This document shows positions 31,684 to 40,477 of a stretch of 64,000 nucleotides of DNA, one piece after another. The first letter of the stretch is position 1. Each line of letters starts with the position of its first letter. The stretch spans positions 1,426,001 through 1,490,000 of the forward strand of contig NC_013169.1 of assembly GCF_000023925.1 (NCBI RefSeq), given 5' to 3'. The notes beneath the pieces are model-generated. The model saw only the letters and a program-made list of their open reading frames with translations, made no database searches and had not been told where the DNA came from. The translations under genes and the position numbers were made by a program. The stretch is from Kytococcus sedentarius DSM 20547 (GTDB taxonomy: Bacteria > Actinomycetota > Actinomycetes > Actinomycetales > Dermatophilaceae).

Positions 31684-32315
31684 GCCCCCGCGCCGTGCAC
31701 TCGGGCACCCGCCGTCGTCGGAGGAAGCCGACCTGGCTGGTGGTGCTCAGTGCGCTGCTGCTCATCATGCCGATGGCGGAGGTCGCCGCCATCCTGCTGG
31801 TGGGCCGCCAGCTCGGCGCCTGGTGGACCATCGGGCTGCTGGTCTTCTGGTCGGCCCTGGGCGCGTGGATCGTGACCCGGGAGGGTGCCCGCACCTGGAA
31901 GGACCTCAAGCACTCGCTGAGCACCGGCCACGAGCTCTCCCGCCAGCTCACCGACGCGGCCCTGGTGCTGGTGGGTGGCACGCTGCTGCTGGCGCCGGGT
32001 TTCATCACTGATGCGATGGGGCTCTTCCTCGTGCTGCCTTTCACCCGCCCCATCACCCGCCGGGTGCTGCAGCGGGTGGTGGAGAAGAAGCTGTTGGGCG
32101 GCCTGATGGTGGGGGGAGACCCCTTCGGCGAGCACCCGATGGGCTTCGGCGGCGGCTTCCCCGGCGACTTCGGCGAGCCGGGGCCCGCTGACCCCGGCGC
32201 CCCGGGCCCCTCCGGGCGCGGCCGGCAGCCCGAGCCGCCCCGCTCCGGCAGGCCCGGGCCGACCCCCGGCGACGACGAGGTCCTCGAGGGCGAGATCATC
32301 GACGACCGCCCCTGA
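31680..32315 (+). CDS. fxsA: FxsA-family cytoplasmic membrane protein
   Basis: A 211-residue protein with three to four helices (MPMAEVAAILLVGRQLGAWW and LLLAPGFITDAMGLFLVLPF are the FxsA landmarks) and a long Gly/Pro-rich cytoplasmic tail from about residue 135. E. coli FxsA suppresses phage F exclusion of T7 when overexpressed; its normal role is unclear. The frame is open far upstream through ppm1, but the GTG at 31680 overlapping the ppm1 stop gives the family start. Confidence 0.82.
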   Translation: MSPRAVHSGTRRRRRKPTWLVVLSALLLIMPMAEVAAILLVGRQLGAWWTIGLLVFWSALGAWIVTREGARTWKDLKHSLSTGHELSRQLTDAALVLVGGTLLLAPGFITDAMGLFLVLPFTRPITRRVLQRVVEKKLLGGLMVGGDPFGEHPMGFGGGFPGDFGEPGPADPGAPGPSGRGRQPEPPRSGRPGPTPGDDEVLEGEIIDDRP

Positions 32316-32457
32316 GGCGCTCCCGAGACCGGCGCCGGAGCACCCACCGGGTGCGCCACGCCACACCACGGTGAACTGGCGGTGAACCGTCACGTTCTGG
32401 CAGACTGAGGGTTTGCCGCTGGCGCGGCACCACCACCTCCTCACGTGACCACCGACG

Positions 32458-32483
32458 GGAATGTCGTCCGTTCAACGGGCGTT
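32458..32483 (+). promoter_or_regulatory. SigR/SigH-type promoter of rbpA
   Basis: GGAAT (32458-32462) and GTT (32481-32483) are separated by exactly 18 bases, the thiol-stress sigma factor consensus of actinobacteria. It lies in the 281-base gene-free region before rbpA and predicts a leader of roughly 105 bases. A CAGACT box at 32401-32406 may mark a second, housekeeping promoter further upstream. rbpA is a known SigR target in Streptomyces; the assignment here is from the motif only. Confidence 0.65.
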
Positions 32484-32596
32484 CACCTGTACGTGGCCCG
32501 AGGCGGCATGACGTCCAGCGAAGCGCGCTGCACCACACCGACGGACCACCAGTCACCCAGCGTCCGCCCCTTCACCGGGGCATCAGGAGTTCAAGC

Positions 32597-32950
32597 ATGG
32601 CCGAGCGATCCCTGCGTGGCACGAACCTTTCCGCCCTCTCCATGGAGAGCGACGAGAACGTCACCTTCAGCGAGCGTCAGACCGTTCGCTACAACTGCCC
32701 CCAGGGGCACGTCATCGAGCTGCCCTTCTCGGTCGAGGCCGAGCTGCCCGCCCTGTGGGAGTGCCGCTGCGGCGGTGAGGCCAAGCTCGAGAACGGCCCC
32801 GAGCCGGAGCGCAAGCCCACCAAGCCCGTCCGCACCCACTGGGACATGCTGCTGGAGCGTCGCTCGATCCCGGAGCTGGAGGACCTCCTGGAGGAGCGTC
32901 TGCAGTTCCTCCGCGAGCGTCGCGGCGTGGCCAAGAAGAAGGCCAGCTGA
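32597..32950 (+). CDS. rbpA: RNA polymerase-binding protein RbpA
   Basis: A 117-residue actinobacterial protein that stabilises the open complex and binds the principal sigma factor. The N-terminal tail and core (RYNCPQGHVIELPF, then WECRCGGEAKLENG, zinc-type cysteines) precede the sigma-interacting C-terminal helices THWDMLLERRSIPELEDLLE and QFLRERRG. AGGAG lies nine bases before the ATG. Regulation by a SigR-type promoter would raise it under disulfide stress. Confidence 0.95.
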   Translation: MAERSLRGTNLSALSMESDENVTFSERQTVRYNCPQGHVIELPFSVEAELPALWECRCGGEAKLENGPEPERKPTKPVRTHWDMLLERRSIPELEDLLEERLQFLRERRGVAKKKAS

Positions 32951-33000
32951 AGGACCCCTCACACCTCCTGCGCGGGCCGTCCCGCTCGCGCAGGGTTGAT

Positions 33001-33043
33001 GGAGCCCCACACACCGTTCCCCCTCTGGTGCGTGGGGCTCCTT
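33001..33043 (+). terminator. rbpA terminator
   Basis: GGAGCCCCAC (33001-33010) pairs perfectly with GTGGGGCTCC (33032-33041) and is followed by TT, 50 bases after the rbpA stop. A second small GC hairpin precedes it (about 32970-32992). It separates rbpA from the convergent AI-2E gene. Confidence 0.65.
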
Positions 33044-33116
33044 CATGCCCGGGTGCGTTGCACAGCAGGGGCCGATGGGGTGAGCGAGGCGGGTGCGCCG
33101 CTCACCCCCATCGGGT

Positions 33117-34547
33117 TCAGGCTCCCGCCGGGTGCGCCCCGCCGGTCGCGGGCCCGGGGCGGCCGGACTGCTGCGGTCCGGTCGTCCCGGTCCGGGTGCC
33201 CTCGATCGTCGGGCGGCCGGAGCGCTCGGTGTCGTCCCCGGGGTGGTCGGAGCGGTCGCCGTCACCCTCAGGACGGTCGGGGCCGTCGGGGTCGTCGGCC
33301 TCGGTGTCGTCCGGCTCCGGCTGGTGGTGCCCGTGGGGCTTGCCCTGCTTCTCCAGCTCACGCTCCCGGGCCTGCGTCTGCGGGTCCGCGCCGGAGCGGG
33401 CGTCCACCTGCTCGTTCAGGTAGCGCATGATCACCACGACGCTCGCGGCCACCGGGACGGCGAGGAAGGCGCCGGGGATGCCGAACAGCGACCCACCGAC
33501 GGTCACCGAGAGCAGCACTAGGCCCTCGTGCATCTGCATAGCCTTGCCCTGCACGATCGGCTGGAGGATGTTGCCCTCCACGTTCTGCACAAACAGCACG
33601 ACGGCGAGCAGGATCAGGGCCTTGGTGAACCCGACGCTGACCAGCGCGACCAGGATGGACAGGATGCCCACCGCGACGGCACCGACGATCGGGACGAACC
33701 CGCCGAGGAAGGTCAGGATGATCAGGGCCCCGGCCATCGGGACGCCGAGGAGGACGAGCGCGATGCCGATCAGCACCGCATCGACGGCCGAGATGATCGC
33801 CTGGCCGCGTACGTAGCCGCCCAGGGTGCGCCACAGTCGCGTGCCCAGGGCCAGGAAGTGGGGGGCAGCGGTCCGGCCGGAGAGGCGGGAGATCCACGGC
33901 AGGAACTTCTCCCCGTCACGGACGAAGAAGAAGGTCAGCACCAGCGTCATCAGGACGGTCACGAAGGCCGAGGCGACGGCCGAGACACCGGTGAAGACGC
34001 CACCGGCGATGTCACCGCTGGCCTCCTGGATGCGCTGCGTGAGCTGGGTGATCGCCTTGTCGATCTGCGAGTCCTGGATGTTCAGCGGGGGACCGGAGGC
34101 CCAGGTCTGGACCTCCTCGATGCCCGTGACGGCACGGTCGGCCATCTGGGTGCTCTGGTCCACCAGGGAGGGAGCGATGGCGGTCAGGACACCCAGCAGG
34201 ACCAGCAGCGCCCCGATGACGGTGGTCATCGCGGCCAGGCCGTCGGTCATGAACCGGCGCAGGAAGCGCGCCACGGGCTGCAGGACCGTGGTCAGGATGA
34301 GGGCGAGCAACAGGGGCAGGACCCCGACCCACAGCTTGCCGACCAGCCAGAGCACCGCGGCCAGCGCCGCCAAGATGAGCAGCAGGCGCAGGGCGAAGGC
34401 CGCCACGATCCGGAAGCCGGATGCGATCACCGCGCTGCGGTCGTCGTGGACCTCGGGGTCCTCGGGCAGGGGGGCTGCGACGTCGTCGGCCGTCCGTGAG
34501 GGACCGGTGCTGCCGAACGCATTCCGCAGTGCTGTCAGTGGTTTCAC
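33117..34547 (-). CDS. AI-2E-family (TqsA-like) membrane transporter
   Basis: A 476-residue protein with eight predicted helices in the AI-2E/PerM arrangement: two N-terminal, one after a soluble loop (about 125-190), and a C-terminal block including IILTFLGGFVPIVGAVAVGI and LQPIVQGKAMQMHEGLVLLS, the family signatures. The last 90 residues are a disordered Asp/Pro/Gly-rich tail. Family members export small molecules such as AI-2 or act as sodium/proton antiporters; which applies here is unknown. It starts with GTG. Confidence 0.85.
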   Translation of the reverse strand: MKPLTALRNAFGSTGPSRTADDVAAPLPEDPEVHDDRSAVIASGFRIVAAFALRLLLILAALAAVLWLVGKLWVGVLPLLLALILTTVLQPVARFLRRFMTDGLAAMTTVIGALLVLLGVLTAIAPSLVDQSTQMADRAVTGIEEVQTWASGPPLNIQDSQIDKAITQLTQRIQEASGDIAGGVFTGVSAVASAFVTVLMTLVLTFFFVRDGEKFLPWISRLSGRTAAPHFLALGTRLWRTLGGYVRGQAIISAVDAVLIGIALVLLGVPMAGALIILTFLGGFVPIVGAVAVGILSILVALVSVGFTKALILLAVVLFVQNVEGNILQPIVQGKAMQMHEGLVLLSVTVGGSLFGIPGAFLAVPVAASVVVIMRYLNEQVDARSGADPQTQARERELEKQGKPHGHHQPEPDDTEADDPDGPDRPEGDGDRSDHPGDDTERSGRPTIEGTRTGTTGPQQSGRPGPATGGAHPAGA

Positions 34548-34609
34548 TCGGCCATCGTGTCATGCGGTGACAACCGGGGCAGGGATCCCGAGCCGCTACG
34601 GTGAGGCCC

Positions 34610-35872
34610 ATGACCTCCCGTGCACGCCGTCCCCTCGCCCTCCGCGTCACCGCCCTCGGACTGGCGGCGGGTCTGGGACTGGCCGGGTGTTCCGGCCAGG
34701 AGGGCACGGACGACGAGTCCGGCCAGTCCAGTGTGACGAGCGCCGCGGACACGACGAGCGAGCCGAGCGAGTCCAGCGAGCCGAGCGAATCCAGCGAGCC
34801 GAGCGAACCCAGCCAGTCCAGCGAACCCAGCGAGCCGAGCACCTCGGCCTCGAGCAGTTCCTCGCGGTCCTCCTCCGGTCAGGCCGCGGGCACCCCCGCC
34901 GACCGGCCGGACGACCCGGACGCCGGCCCGGTCACGCTGGCCGTGGTCGGCGACCTGAAGCTCGCCCACCGGGCCGGCGGGGACATCCAGGCGGGCCGGG
35001 GTGACCGCGTCTTCGCCGGGGTGGCCGACGAGCTCGCCGCAGCCGACCTGACCCTCGGCAACCTGGAGACGGCCCTGGGCACGGGGGCCGACCGCGCCGG
35101 CAAGGTGAACAAGAACTACACCTTCATGTCCCCGCCCGCCGCGGTGGAGGTCCTGCAGGAGGTCGGCTTCGACCACGTGTCGCTGGCCAACAACCACGTC
35201 TACGACTTCGGCGAGCACGGCATCGTCACCACCCTGAAGCACCTCCGCGCAGCCGGCCTGCCCTTCTCCGGGGCGGGGGAGGACCCGCAGGCGGCACGCA
35301 CCCCTGCGGTGCTCGAGGCCAACGGTCGCCGCATCGCGGTGTTGAACTACCTCAACGTCGAGGACGACAACCGCGTGATCCCCTTCGCGAACCGTGACTG
35401 GGAGGCCCGGGAGGACCGCGCGGGCGTGGCCTGGGGCCACCCCGAGGAGATCGCGCAGGACGTGGCCGCGGTCCGGGCGGAGGTCGACGACGTGGTCGTG
35501 ATCCTCCACGCCGGGCTGGAGAACCGCACCCAGCTCAACGACGCGCAGCGCGCCATGGCCGACGCGGCTTTCGATGCGGGCGCCACGGCCGTCATCGGCC
35601 ACCACGCCCACGTGCTGCAGGGGTACGACGTGCGCGAGGACAGCGGCACCTTGGTGGCCTGGGGGCTGGGCAACTTCGTCTTCGACGGCTACCCCGAGGG
35701 CGCCGAGCAGAACGACTCGGCGATCCTGAACCTCACCCTGGACGACCAGGGCGTCACCGACGTGTCCTTCACCCCGGTGGCGGTGCAGGGTGGCTACCCG
35801 GTCGCCCTGGACCCGCAGTCCGCGCGGGGCCAGCGCATCCTGGAGCGCCTGGAGTCCCTGCCCCACGAGTGA
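34610..35872 (+). CDS. CapA-like lipoprotein (poly-gamma-glutamate synthesis-type metallophosphatase fold)
   Basis: A 420-residue exported protein. The lipoprotein signal ends LGLAGC, with Cys27 as the anchor. A low-complexity region of Ser-Glu-Pro repeats (about 45-90, encoded by near-identical 18-base units) precedes the CapA domain (VTLAVVGDLKLAHRAGGD, LGNLETAL, VSLANNHVYDFGEHG, VIGHHAHVLQGYDV). No other capsule gene is near, so polyglutamate synthesis is unlikely; an envelope hydrolase role is inference. TACGGT (34597-34602) lies seven bases before the ATG. Confidence 0.85.
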   Translation: MTSRARRPLALRVTALGLAAGLGLAGCSGQEGTDDESGQSSVTSAADTTSEPSESSEPSESSEPSEPSQSSEPSEPSTSASSSSSRSSSGQAAGTPADRPDDPDAGPVTLAVVGDLKLAHRAGGDIQAGRGDRVFAGVADELAAADLTLGNLETALGTGADRAGKVNKNYTFMSPPAAVEVLQEVGFDHVSLANNHVYDFGEHGIVTTLKHLRAAGLPFSGAGEDPQAARTPAVLEANGRRIAVLNYLNVEDDNRVIPFANRDWEAREDRAGVAWGHPEEIAQDVAAVRAEVDDVVVILHAGLENRTQLNDAQRAMADAAFDAGATAVIGHHAHVLQGYDVREDSGTLVAWGLGNFVFDGYPEGAEQNDSAILNLTLDDQGVTDVSFTPVAVQGGYPVALDPQSARGQRILERLESLPHE

Positions 35873-35885
35873 CCGGTGGGCCGGG

Positions 35886-37718
35886 TCACCGGGGCAGGCT
35901 CGGCACGCCCTGCTCGACGGCCCGCTCCACCCGGGCCACCCGCTCGGCGTCGATGAGGCCGAGCTCGCCGGCGATGCGGGCCGCCTGGGCGTAGTCGTCC
36001 ACCGCGTGTACGCCCTCTGCGCGCCACCGGGCCCGGGTCGCCTCGTCCACGTCCGTCACGCAGTGGATGAACGAGGCCACCAGGTGCTCGGGCCACCGGC
36101 GCCGAGCCGTCAGGGCCACGTCCGCGTCCGCCTGCCCGGAGTCACCGATGAACACCTGCCGGCACTCGGGGAACAGCGCCGCGTCGCGACGGATGTTGGT
36201 CACCTTGCTGCCGGCCATCAGCCGGCGGTCGACCAGGCCCCGGACGGTGCCGGTCATGATCGTGTGCGCGGGCAGGTCGTCGTCGGTGAACCCGCGCCGC
36301 GTGTAGCGCTCGATGAGGTCGCGCACCCCGCCGGGCCGGGCGGTGACGAAGGTGAGGTCCCCGGGCAGGTGGTCGTCACCGGCCGCGTCCGAGGCGTCCA
36401 GGGCCCGCAGGAACTCCACGATCCCCGGGTACACGGTGCCGCGGTCGTACCGGCGGTCGTGCAGGTTGCTCTTGAACGTGTCGTCGATGTCGCACAGCAC
36501 CCGCAGCTCGTCGTGCGGCACGGCCTGCTCGGCGATGTGGTCGAGCACTCGACGGCGCTGGCGGCCGTCGAGGACGTCGTAGACGAAGTGCTCCAGGTCG
36601 TGCCCGTCGCCGCCGGCGTTGAGCAGGTACTTGACCTGCTGCAGCTCCTCGCCCTCCAGGGCGGTCAGCGCGCAGGTCACCTCCTCGCGCTCGCCGCGGG
36701 TGATGCCTCCCTGGCGCAGGGCGTTGACGATCTGCACGATGCCGTGAGGGCCGGCGGTCGCCAGGACGGTCTCGTCAAGGGTGGGGGCGGCGTTCCCGGC
36801 CGGCCGGGGCCGGACCACCAGCAGTGCGCCGGGGTCCACCGACGCGCTGAGCTCCCAGACCTCGCCGAGGGGGTCGCCGTCGAGGTGGGCCGGGGTGGGG
36901 GAGTCCGGCACGATCGTGGTCGCCGGGGTGTCGCGCCGCTCGATGCCGGGGAGGCGCTGGGCGCCGGGCAGCAACCCGGCCAGCGCGATGGTGCCCCACT
37001 CCAGCAACGGATCGGGGTCCACGGTCACCACGTGCAGGGTGCCGTCGTCCATCCGCGCCCCGGAGACCCCGACGCCCAACGGGATCGAGCCCGAGTTGGT
37101 GACCAGCAGGCTCCAGGGGCGAAGCTCCCTGCCGTCCACCTCCAGCGGCCACCCCGCATCGGCCGCGCGGCCCAGCGCGGGGCGGACGTAGGCGCGCCAG
37201 CCGTGACGCTCCTTGTCGGCGGCGGCCACGCCGCTGATGATCGCGCCGTCGTGACCCAGGCCGGCGGTCACCAGGAAGGTGCCCTGCCCCAGCCCCGCGG
37301 CGGTGCGCCAGGTGGCCCGCCCGAGGTCGATCCGGTCACCCGCGGTGGTCAGGGCCGAGGTCACCACGTGCTCGAGGGTCTTGTTGACCAGCTCGGTGAG
37401 CCCCAGGTTGCGGGCGGCCAGGTTCGCCGTCCCGGTGGGCACGATCCCCATCACGCACTCGGTGCCGGCCAGCACCTCGGCGACCAGCCGCACGGTGCCG
37501 TCGCCGCCGATCACCAGGACCCGGTCGGCCCCGGCCGCGAGCGCCTCTCGGGCCTGCTCACCGCCCGGGCTCTCGACGCTGGTCCGGAGCACCAGGGGCG
37601 CGTCCCAGCCCAGGGACTCCACGGCGCGCAGGGCCGCCACCAGTGCCGGCATCGCCAGCCGGTGCACGGGGTTGACGATGACGGCGACGACGGGGGGCTG
37701 CACGGGGGAGCGGTTCAC
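35886..37718 (-). CDS. Diacylglycerol kinase fused to an APP1-like phosphatidate phosphatase
   Basis: A 610-residue two-enzyme protein. Residues about 8-310 form a lipid kinase of the DAGK/YegS type: VVAVIVNPV, VLVIGGDGTVRLVAEVL, MGIVPTGTANLAARNLGL and HLDGDPLG. After a helical linker, residues about 415-575 match the catalytic domain of Pah/APP1 phosphatases: the HAD motif LCDIDDTFKSN, FVTARPGG, GSKVTNIRRDAALFP and VFIGDSGQADADV. GTG 37718 follows TAGGCT by seven bases. A kinase that makes phosphatidate joined to a domain that removes that phosphate suggests a lipid-signalling switch; this is inference. Confidence 0.8.
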   Translation of the reverse strand: MNRSPVQPPVVAVIVNPVHRLAMPALVAALRAVESLGWDAPLVLRTSVESPGGEQAREALAAGADRVLVIGGDGTVRLVAEVLAGTECVMGIVPTGTANLAARNLGLTELVNKTLEHVVTSALTTAGDRIDLGRATWRTAAGLGQGTFLVTAGLGHDGAIISGVAAADKERHGWRAYVRPALGRAADAGWPLEVDGRELRPWSLLVTNSGSIPLGVGVSGARMDDGTLHVVTVDPDPLLEWGTIALAGLLPGAQRLPGIERRDTPATTIVPDSPTPAHLDGDPLGEVWELSASVDPGALLVVRPRPAGNAAPTLDETVLATAGPHGIVQIVNALRQGGITRGEREEVTCALTALEGEELQQVKYLLNAGGDGHDLEHFVYDVLDGRQRRRVLDHIAEQAVPHDELRVLCDIDDTFKSNLHDRRYDRGTVYPGIVEFLRALDASDAAGDDHLPGDLTFVTARPGGVRDLIERYTRRGFTDDDLPAHTIMTGTVRGLVDRRLMAGSKVTNIRRDAALFPECRQVFIGDSGQADADVALTARRRWPEHLVASFIHCVTDVDEATRARWRAEGVHAVDDYAQAARIAGELGLIDAERVARVERAVEQGVPSLPR

Positions 37719-37816
37719 CCGGCGCAGCCTAGCCGGGACGACGCGCCCGCCCCGGTGTCGGTGAGCCCCCGCGTGAGGCAGGATGGGGTGCACGTCGCAC
37801 CGCCGGAGGACTTTCC

Positions 37817-38038
37817 ATGGCCAAGGAACTCGACTTCATCAAGAACGTCGACCAGTTGCACGCGTTCTACACCGAGAACGTGCGCATGCTCGCGCACGCC
37901 TACGACCTGAGCGACGAGGACGCCGCCCGCATCCTGGCTCGCTTCGACTTCAACAACGTCTCGCGCGCCATCCTGCGGCCGCCCCGGGTCGACAACTTCG
38001 ACGACCCCGAGACTCTCCGCCGCACCCTGGAGGACTGA
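37817..38038 (+). CDS. Small protein of unknown function
   Basis: A 73-residue protein, MAKELDFIKNVDQLHAFYTE at the start, then a helical segment LSDEDAARILARFDFNNVSR and a C-terminal FDDPETLRRTLED. A good ribosome site (CGGAGGAC, seven bases upstream) and strong third-position GC support it. No family is recognised; it has no membrane segment or cysteine. It is divergent from the kinase-phosphatase fusion and converges on the GNAT gene with only five bases between stops. Confidence 0.7.
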   Translation: MAKELDFIKNVDQLHAFYTENVRMLAHAYDLSDEDAARILARFDFNNVSRAILRPPRVDNFDDPETLRRTLED

Positions 38039-38043
38039 GCGGC

Positions 38044-38850
38044 TCAGCGCCAGCTGGCAGCGTGGTAGCCGTACTCCCGGGGGCCGGGGGTGAACCCGGC
38101 GGCACGGTAGAGGCGCCCCGCATCCGAGCCGTCGTCGGCCACGATCACCCACTGGGCGGCGCCCCGGTCGGCGGCCCACTGCGCGGCGACCGCGAGCAGG
38201 TGCCGGGCCAGGCCACGCCGCCGGTGGTCCGGGTGGGTGAGGACCGACTGGTACCGCGCCAGCCGCCGCGTCGCCCCCCGGGCGTCCAGCACCACGATCC
38301 CCATCGATGCCGCGAGCTCGCCCTGCGCGGTCCAGGCCCCCACCCAGTGCCCGTGCCCCGCATCCACCAGGCGGCGGCGGGCTGCGCACTGCCCCCGGAG
38401 GAACTCCGCGTACTCGGCAGGGGGGAACTCACCGGTGGCCTCGTTCTCCGCCCGCTCGGCGGCGACCCGCTGCCCCCAGTCGGCCTCGTCGGCCAGCGGG
38501 GCCACGTGGTAGCCCGCCGGCAGGTCGGTCGATCGTGGCGCCCGCTCCGCGGTGAGGGACTCCACCACGTCGCCGGTCAGGCCGAGCGTCTCCCACGCAG
38601 CGGGTTCTGGCTCCCGCGGGAGCCCGACGGCCAGGTGCCGCGCCCCGGGGAAGGCGGCCTCGAAGCGCCGCACCCACCGGTGCGCGTCGTCCACGTCGCC
38701 GCCGGTGACCTGCAGGAAGTTGCCCCAGTGGTAGCCGGGGCGTCCGGGGGAGCGGACCACCAGGTGGTCACCGGCATCGGTCACCTGCGTGCCGGCCAGC
38801 TGGTCGATCGCGAGGTCGGTGGCCGTCGAGGGCGGCAGGCTCGGAAGCAT
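38044..38850 (-). CDS. GNAT-family N-acetyltransferase, two-domain
   Basis: A 268-residue protein. The C-terminal half has the acetyl-CoA site (YQSVLTHPDHRRRGLARHLL, R/Q-x-x-G-x-G/A type, and GRLYRAAGF). The N-terminal half looks like a degenerate second GNAT domain (HWGNFLQVTGGDVDDAHRWV then FPGARHLAVGL). The substrate is unknown. ATG 38850 follows TAGGCT (complement of 38857-38862) by six bases. Confidence 0.8.
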   Translation of the reverse strand: MLPSLPPSTATDLAIDQLAGTQVTDAGDHLVVRSPGRPGYHWGNFLQVTGGDVDDAHRWVRRFEAAFPGARHLAVGLPREPEPAAWETLGLTGDVVESLTAERAPRSTDLPAGYHVAPLADEADWGQRVAAERAENEATGEFPPAEYAEFLRGQCAARRRLVDAGHGHWVGAWTAQGELAASMGIVVLDARGATRRLARYQSVLTHPDHRRRGLARHLLAVAAQWAADRGAAQWVIVADDGSDAGRLYRAAGFTPGPREYGYHAASWR

Positions 38851-38894
38851 GCCCGGAGCCTACGGCGCGAACCCTCGGGAACCGCCGGTCCGCC

Positions 38895-39830
38895 TCAGCG
38901 CCCGAGCCGGCCCAGCGCCTTCTCGACCGGGAACCACGGCAGGTACATCACCCCGGAGAGGTTGTGGCGGAAGGTGATGTTCATGACCAGGTAGATGCCC
39001 CAGTGCATGCCCCAGGCACCCACCGCCCAGAGCCGCCCGGCGCGGCGGTCCAGCATCACCAGCGGTGCCAGCAGCTCCAGCAGGAGCGACCCGGTCGCCA
39101 GCACCGTCCACAGCCGGGTGTACGGGTACAGGCGCAGCCCCAGGCCACCGGCCGAGGAGCCCAGGAGCTCCTTGCGCAGCCCGTCGGCCGCCACCTGGCG
39201 GCGCATGCCCTCGCCGCGGGCCCACGCCCACCCGGAGGCACCGCGGACCTTCGCCACGCCCGCCAGCCAGTAGGTGACCAGCGTGACCGCCTGCATGCCG
39301 CGGTGCGGCGCGGCGTAGCGCCAGTTGCCGGCCGGGCCCCCGACGGCCCGGGCGCCCGGGGCCAGGGCGTCGGCGCTGCGGGTGAACCCCAGGACGGCGG
39401 TGTGCAGCGCCAGGTTGTTGTCGTTGTGGAAGATCATCGACCACGAGTTGCGGTAGGACAGCGTCCACAGCAGCAGCCCGGCGTGCAGGGGGCCGACGAC
39501 GCGGTGGCGGATGCCCACGGTGAACGCGAGGTCCGTCGCCATCGTGGCCCACACCAGGGCGTCGGCCACGCGCGGCGGCAGCGGCCGGCGCAGGACCTTG
39601 CAGGGCCCCACGGGGGCGAACAGCGCGGGATCGGTGCGGTGCACCTTGGCGAACATCCGGATGCGGGGGCGCAGGTACCAGGCCGTGTACGCGCCGGTGG
39701 CGATGCGCAGCACCGCCGGGCGGGTGGCCGGGGTGTCCGGCAGGATGCGCCGGTCCAGCTGGCCCGCGAGGCGACGCACGACGCGCAGCGCCCGCTGGAG
39801 GCCGGAGGCGTGTGGGAGGGAGGTGTGCAT
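38895..39830 (-). CDS. HTTM-domain membrane protein (vitamin K gamma-carboxylase-like)
   Basis: A 311-residue protein with about six helices. Histidine-rich loops (MIFHNDNNLALHTAV, GWAWARGEGMRR, HWGIYLVMNITFRHNLSGVM) fit the HTTM family, bacterial relatives of the membrane part of vitamin K-dependent carboxylase. The biochemical role in bacteria is unknown. A ribosome site AGGAAG precedes ATG 39830. It is the last gene of the operon oxidoreductase - small membrane protein - HTTM, opposite a TetR gene. Confidence 0.72.
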   Translation of the reverse strand: MHTSLPHASGLQRALRVVRRLAGQLDRRILPDTPATRPAVLRIATGAYTAWYLRPRIRMFAKVHRTDPALFAPVGPCKVLRRPLPPRVADALVWATMATDLAFTVGIRHRVVGPLHAGLLLWTLSYRNSWSMIFHNDNNLALHTAVLGFTRSADALAPGARAVGGPAGNWRYAAPHRGMQAVTLVTYWLAGVAKVRGASGWAWARGEGMRRQVAADGLRKELLGSSAGGLGLRLYPYTRLWTVLATGSLLLELLAPLVMLDRRAGRLWAVGAWGMHWGIYLVMNITFRHNLSGVMYLPWFPVEKALGRLGR

Positions 39831-39854
39831 AGCGACTTCCTGGGGGTCGGGGGC

Positions 39855-40406
39855 TCAGAGGGCGGGCTTGGTGGGGGACTCGTGCTCGGCAGCCGGGTCG
39901 GTGGCGGCCACCACCTCGGCCACGGACGGGTCGGGGTCGCGCGGGACGACGGCCTCGGCCCGGACGGTGCGCCCGCGGGGCGTGCGGTCCCCTCCGAAGA
40001 AGGTGTCGTAGCGGTGGCGGCTGGTAACCACCTGCACCCGCTCGATGCGGTGCTCGGTCGACCCGCCGCTGAGGGCCACCGACTCGGCGACCGTGCGCGC
40101 CACCGCATCGGCCCGCCCCTGCTTCACGCGGCGCGTGATCTGGCGGCGGATCTGGTTCAGGCCACCGGAGCCGGCGTGCCGGAAGTGCAGCAGGTGCTCC
40201 CCGCCCTCGGCGTCGAGACCGATGAGGTGGTGCACCGTGCCGGTGGCGCCCCGCTTGGCGGAGAACATCGGGTAGTAGGACAGTGGGAAGTCGTCCACGC
40301 GCTCGGGGCGGGGGCGCCAGTTCTGCACCACGGGGGAGGCCACCAGGGCCACCAGGGCGGTGCCGGCCAGGTAGGTGGCCCGCTTGGTGCGGTCGTCGGG
40401 GGTCAT
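39855..40406 (-). CDS. Single-helix membrane protein, HTTM partner
   Basis: A 183-residue protein with an N-terminal helix (YLAGTALVALVASPVVQNW) and a soluble domain with the segment DDFPLSYYPMFSAKRGATG, then HHLIGLDAEGGEHLLHF and GGLNQIRRQITRRVKQGRAD. The FPLSxYPMF motif seems typical of proteins encoded beside HTTM genes in actinobacteria, which I recall without being able to verify. AGGAG precedes ATG 40406, and 24 bases separate it from the HTTM gene. Function unknown, probably a complex partner. Confidence 0.65.
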   Translation of the reverse strand: MTPDDRTKRATYLAGTALVALVASPVVQNWRPRPERVDDFPLSYYPMFSAKRGATGTVHHLIGLDAEGGEHLLHFRHAGSGGLNQIRRQITRRVKQGRADAVARTVAESVALSGGSTEHRIERVQVVTSRHRYDTFFGGDRTPRGRTVRAEAVVPRDPDPSVAEVVAATDPAAEHESPTKPAL

Positions 40407-40477
40407 GGGTGACTCCTGGGATCGGGGGGATCGGGGGTGTGTGGGTGGGGGTGTGGGCGCAGGTGGGGGAGCGGGGG

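Noticed and set aside
32316-32596. A riboswitch in the long rbpA leader
   Set aside because: Most of the length is upstream of the predicted SigR-type start. The remaining leader shows no known aptamer motif or terminator.
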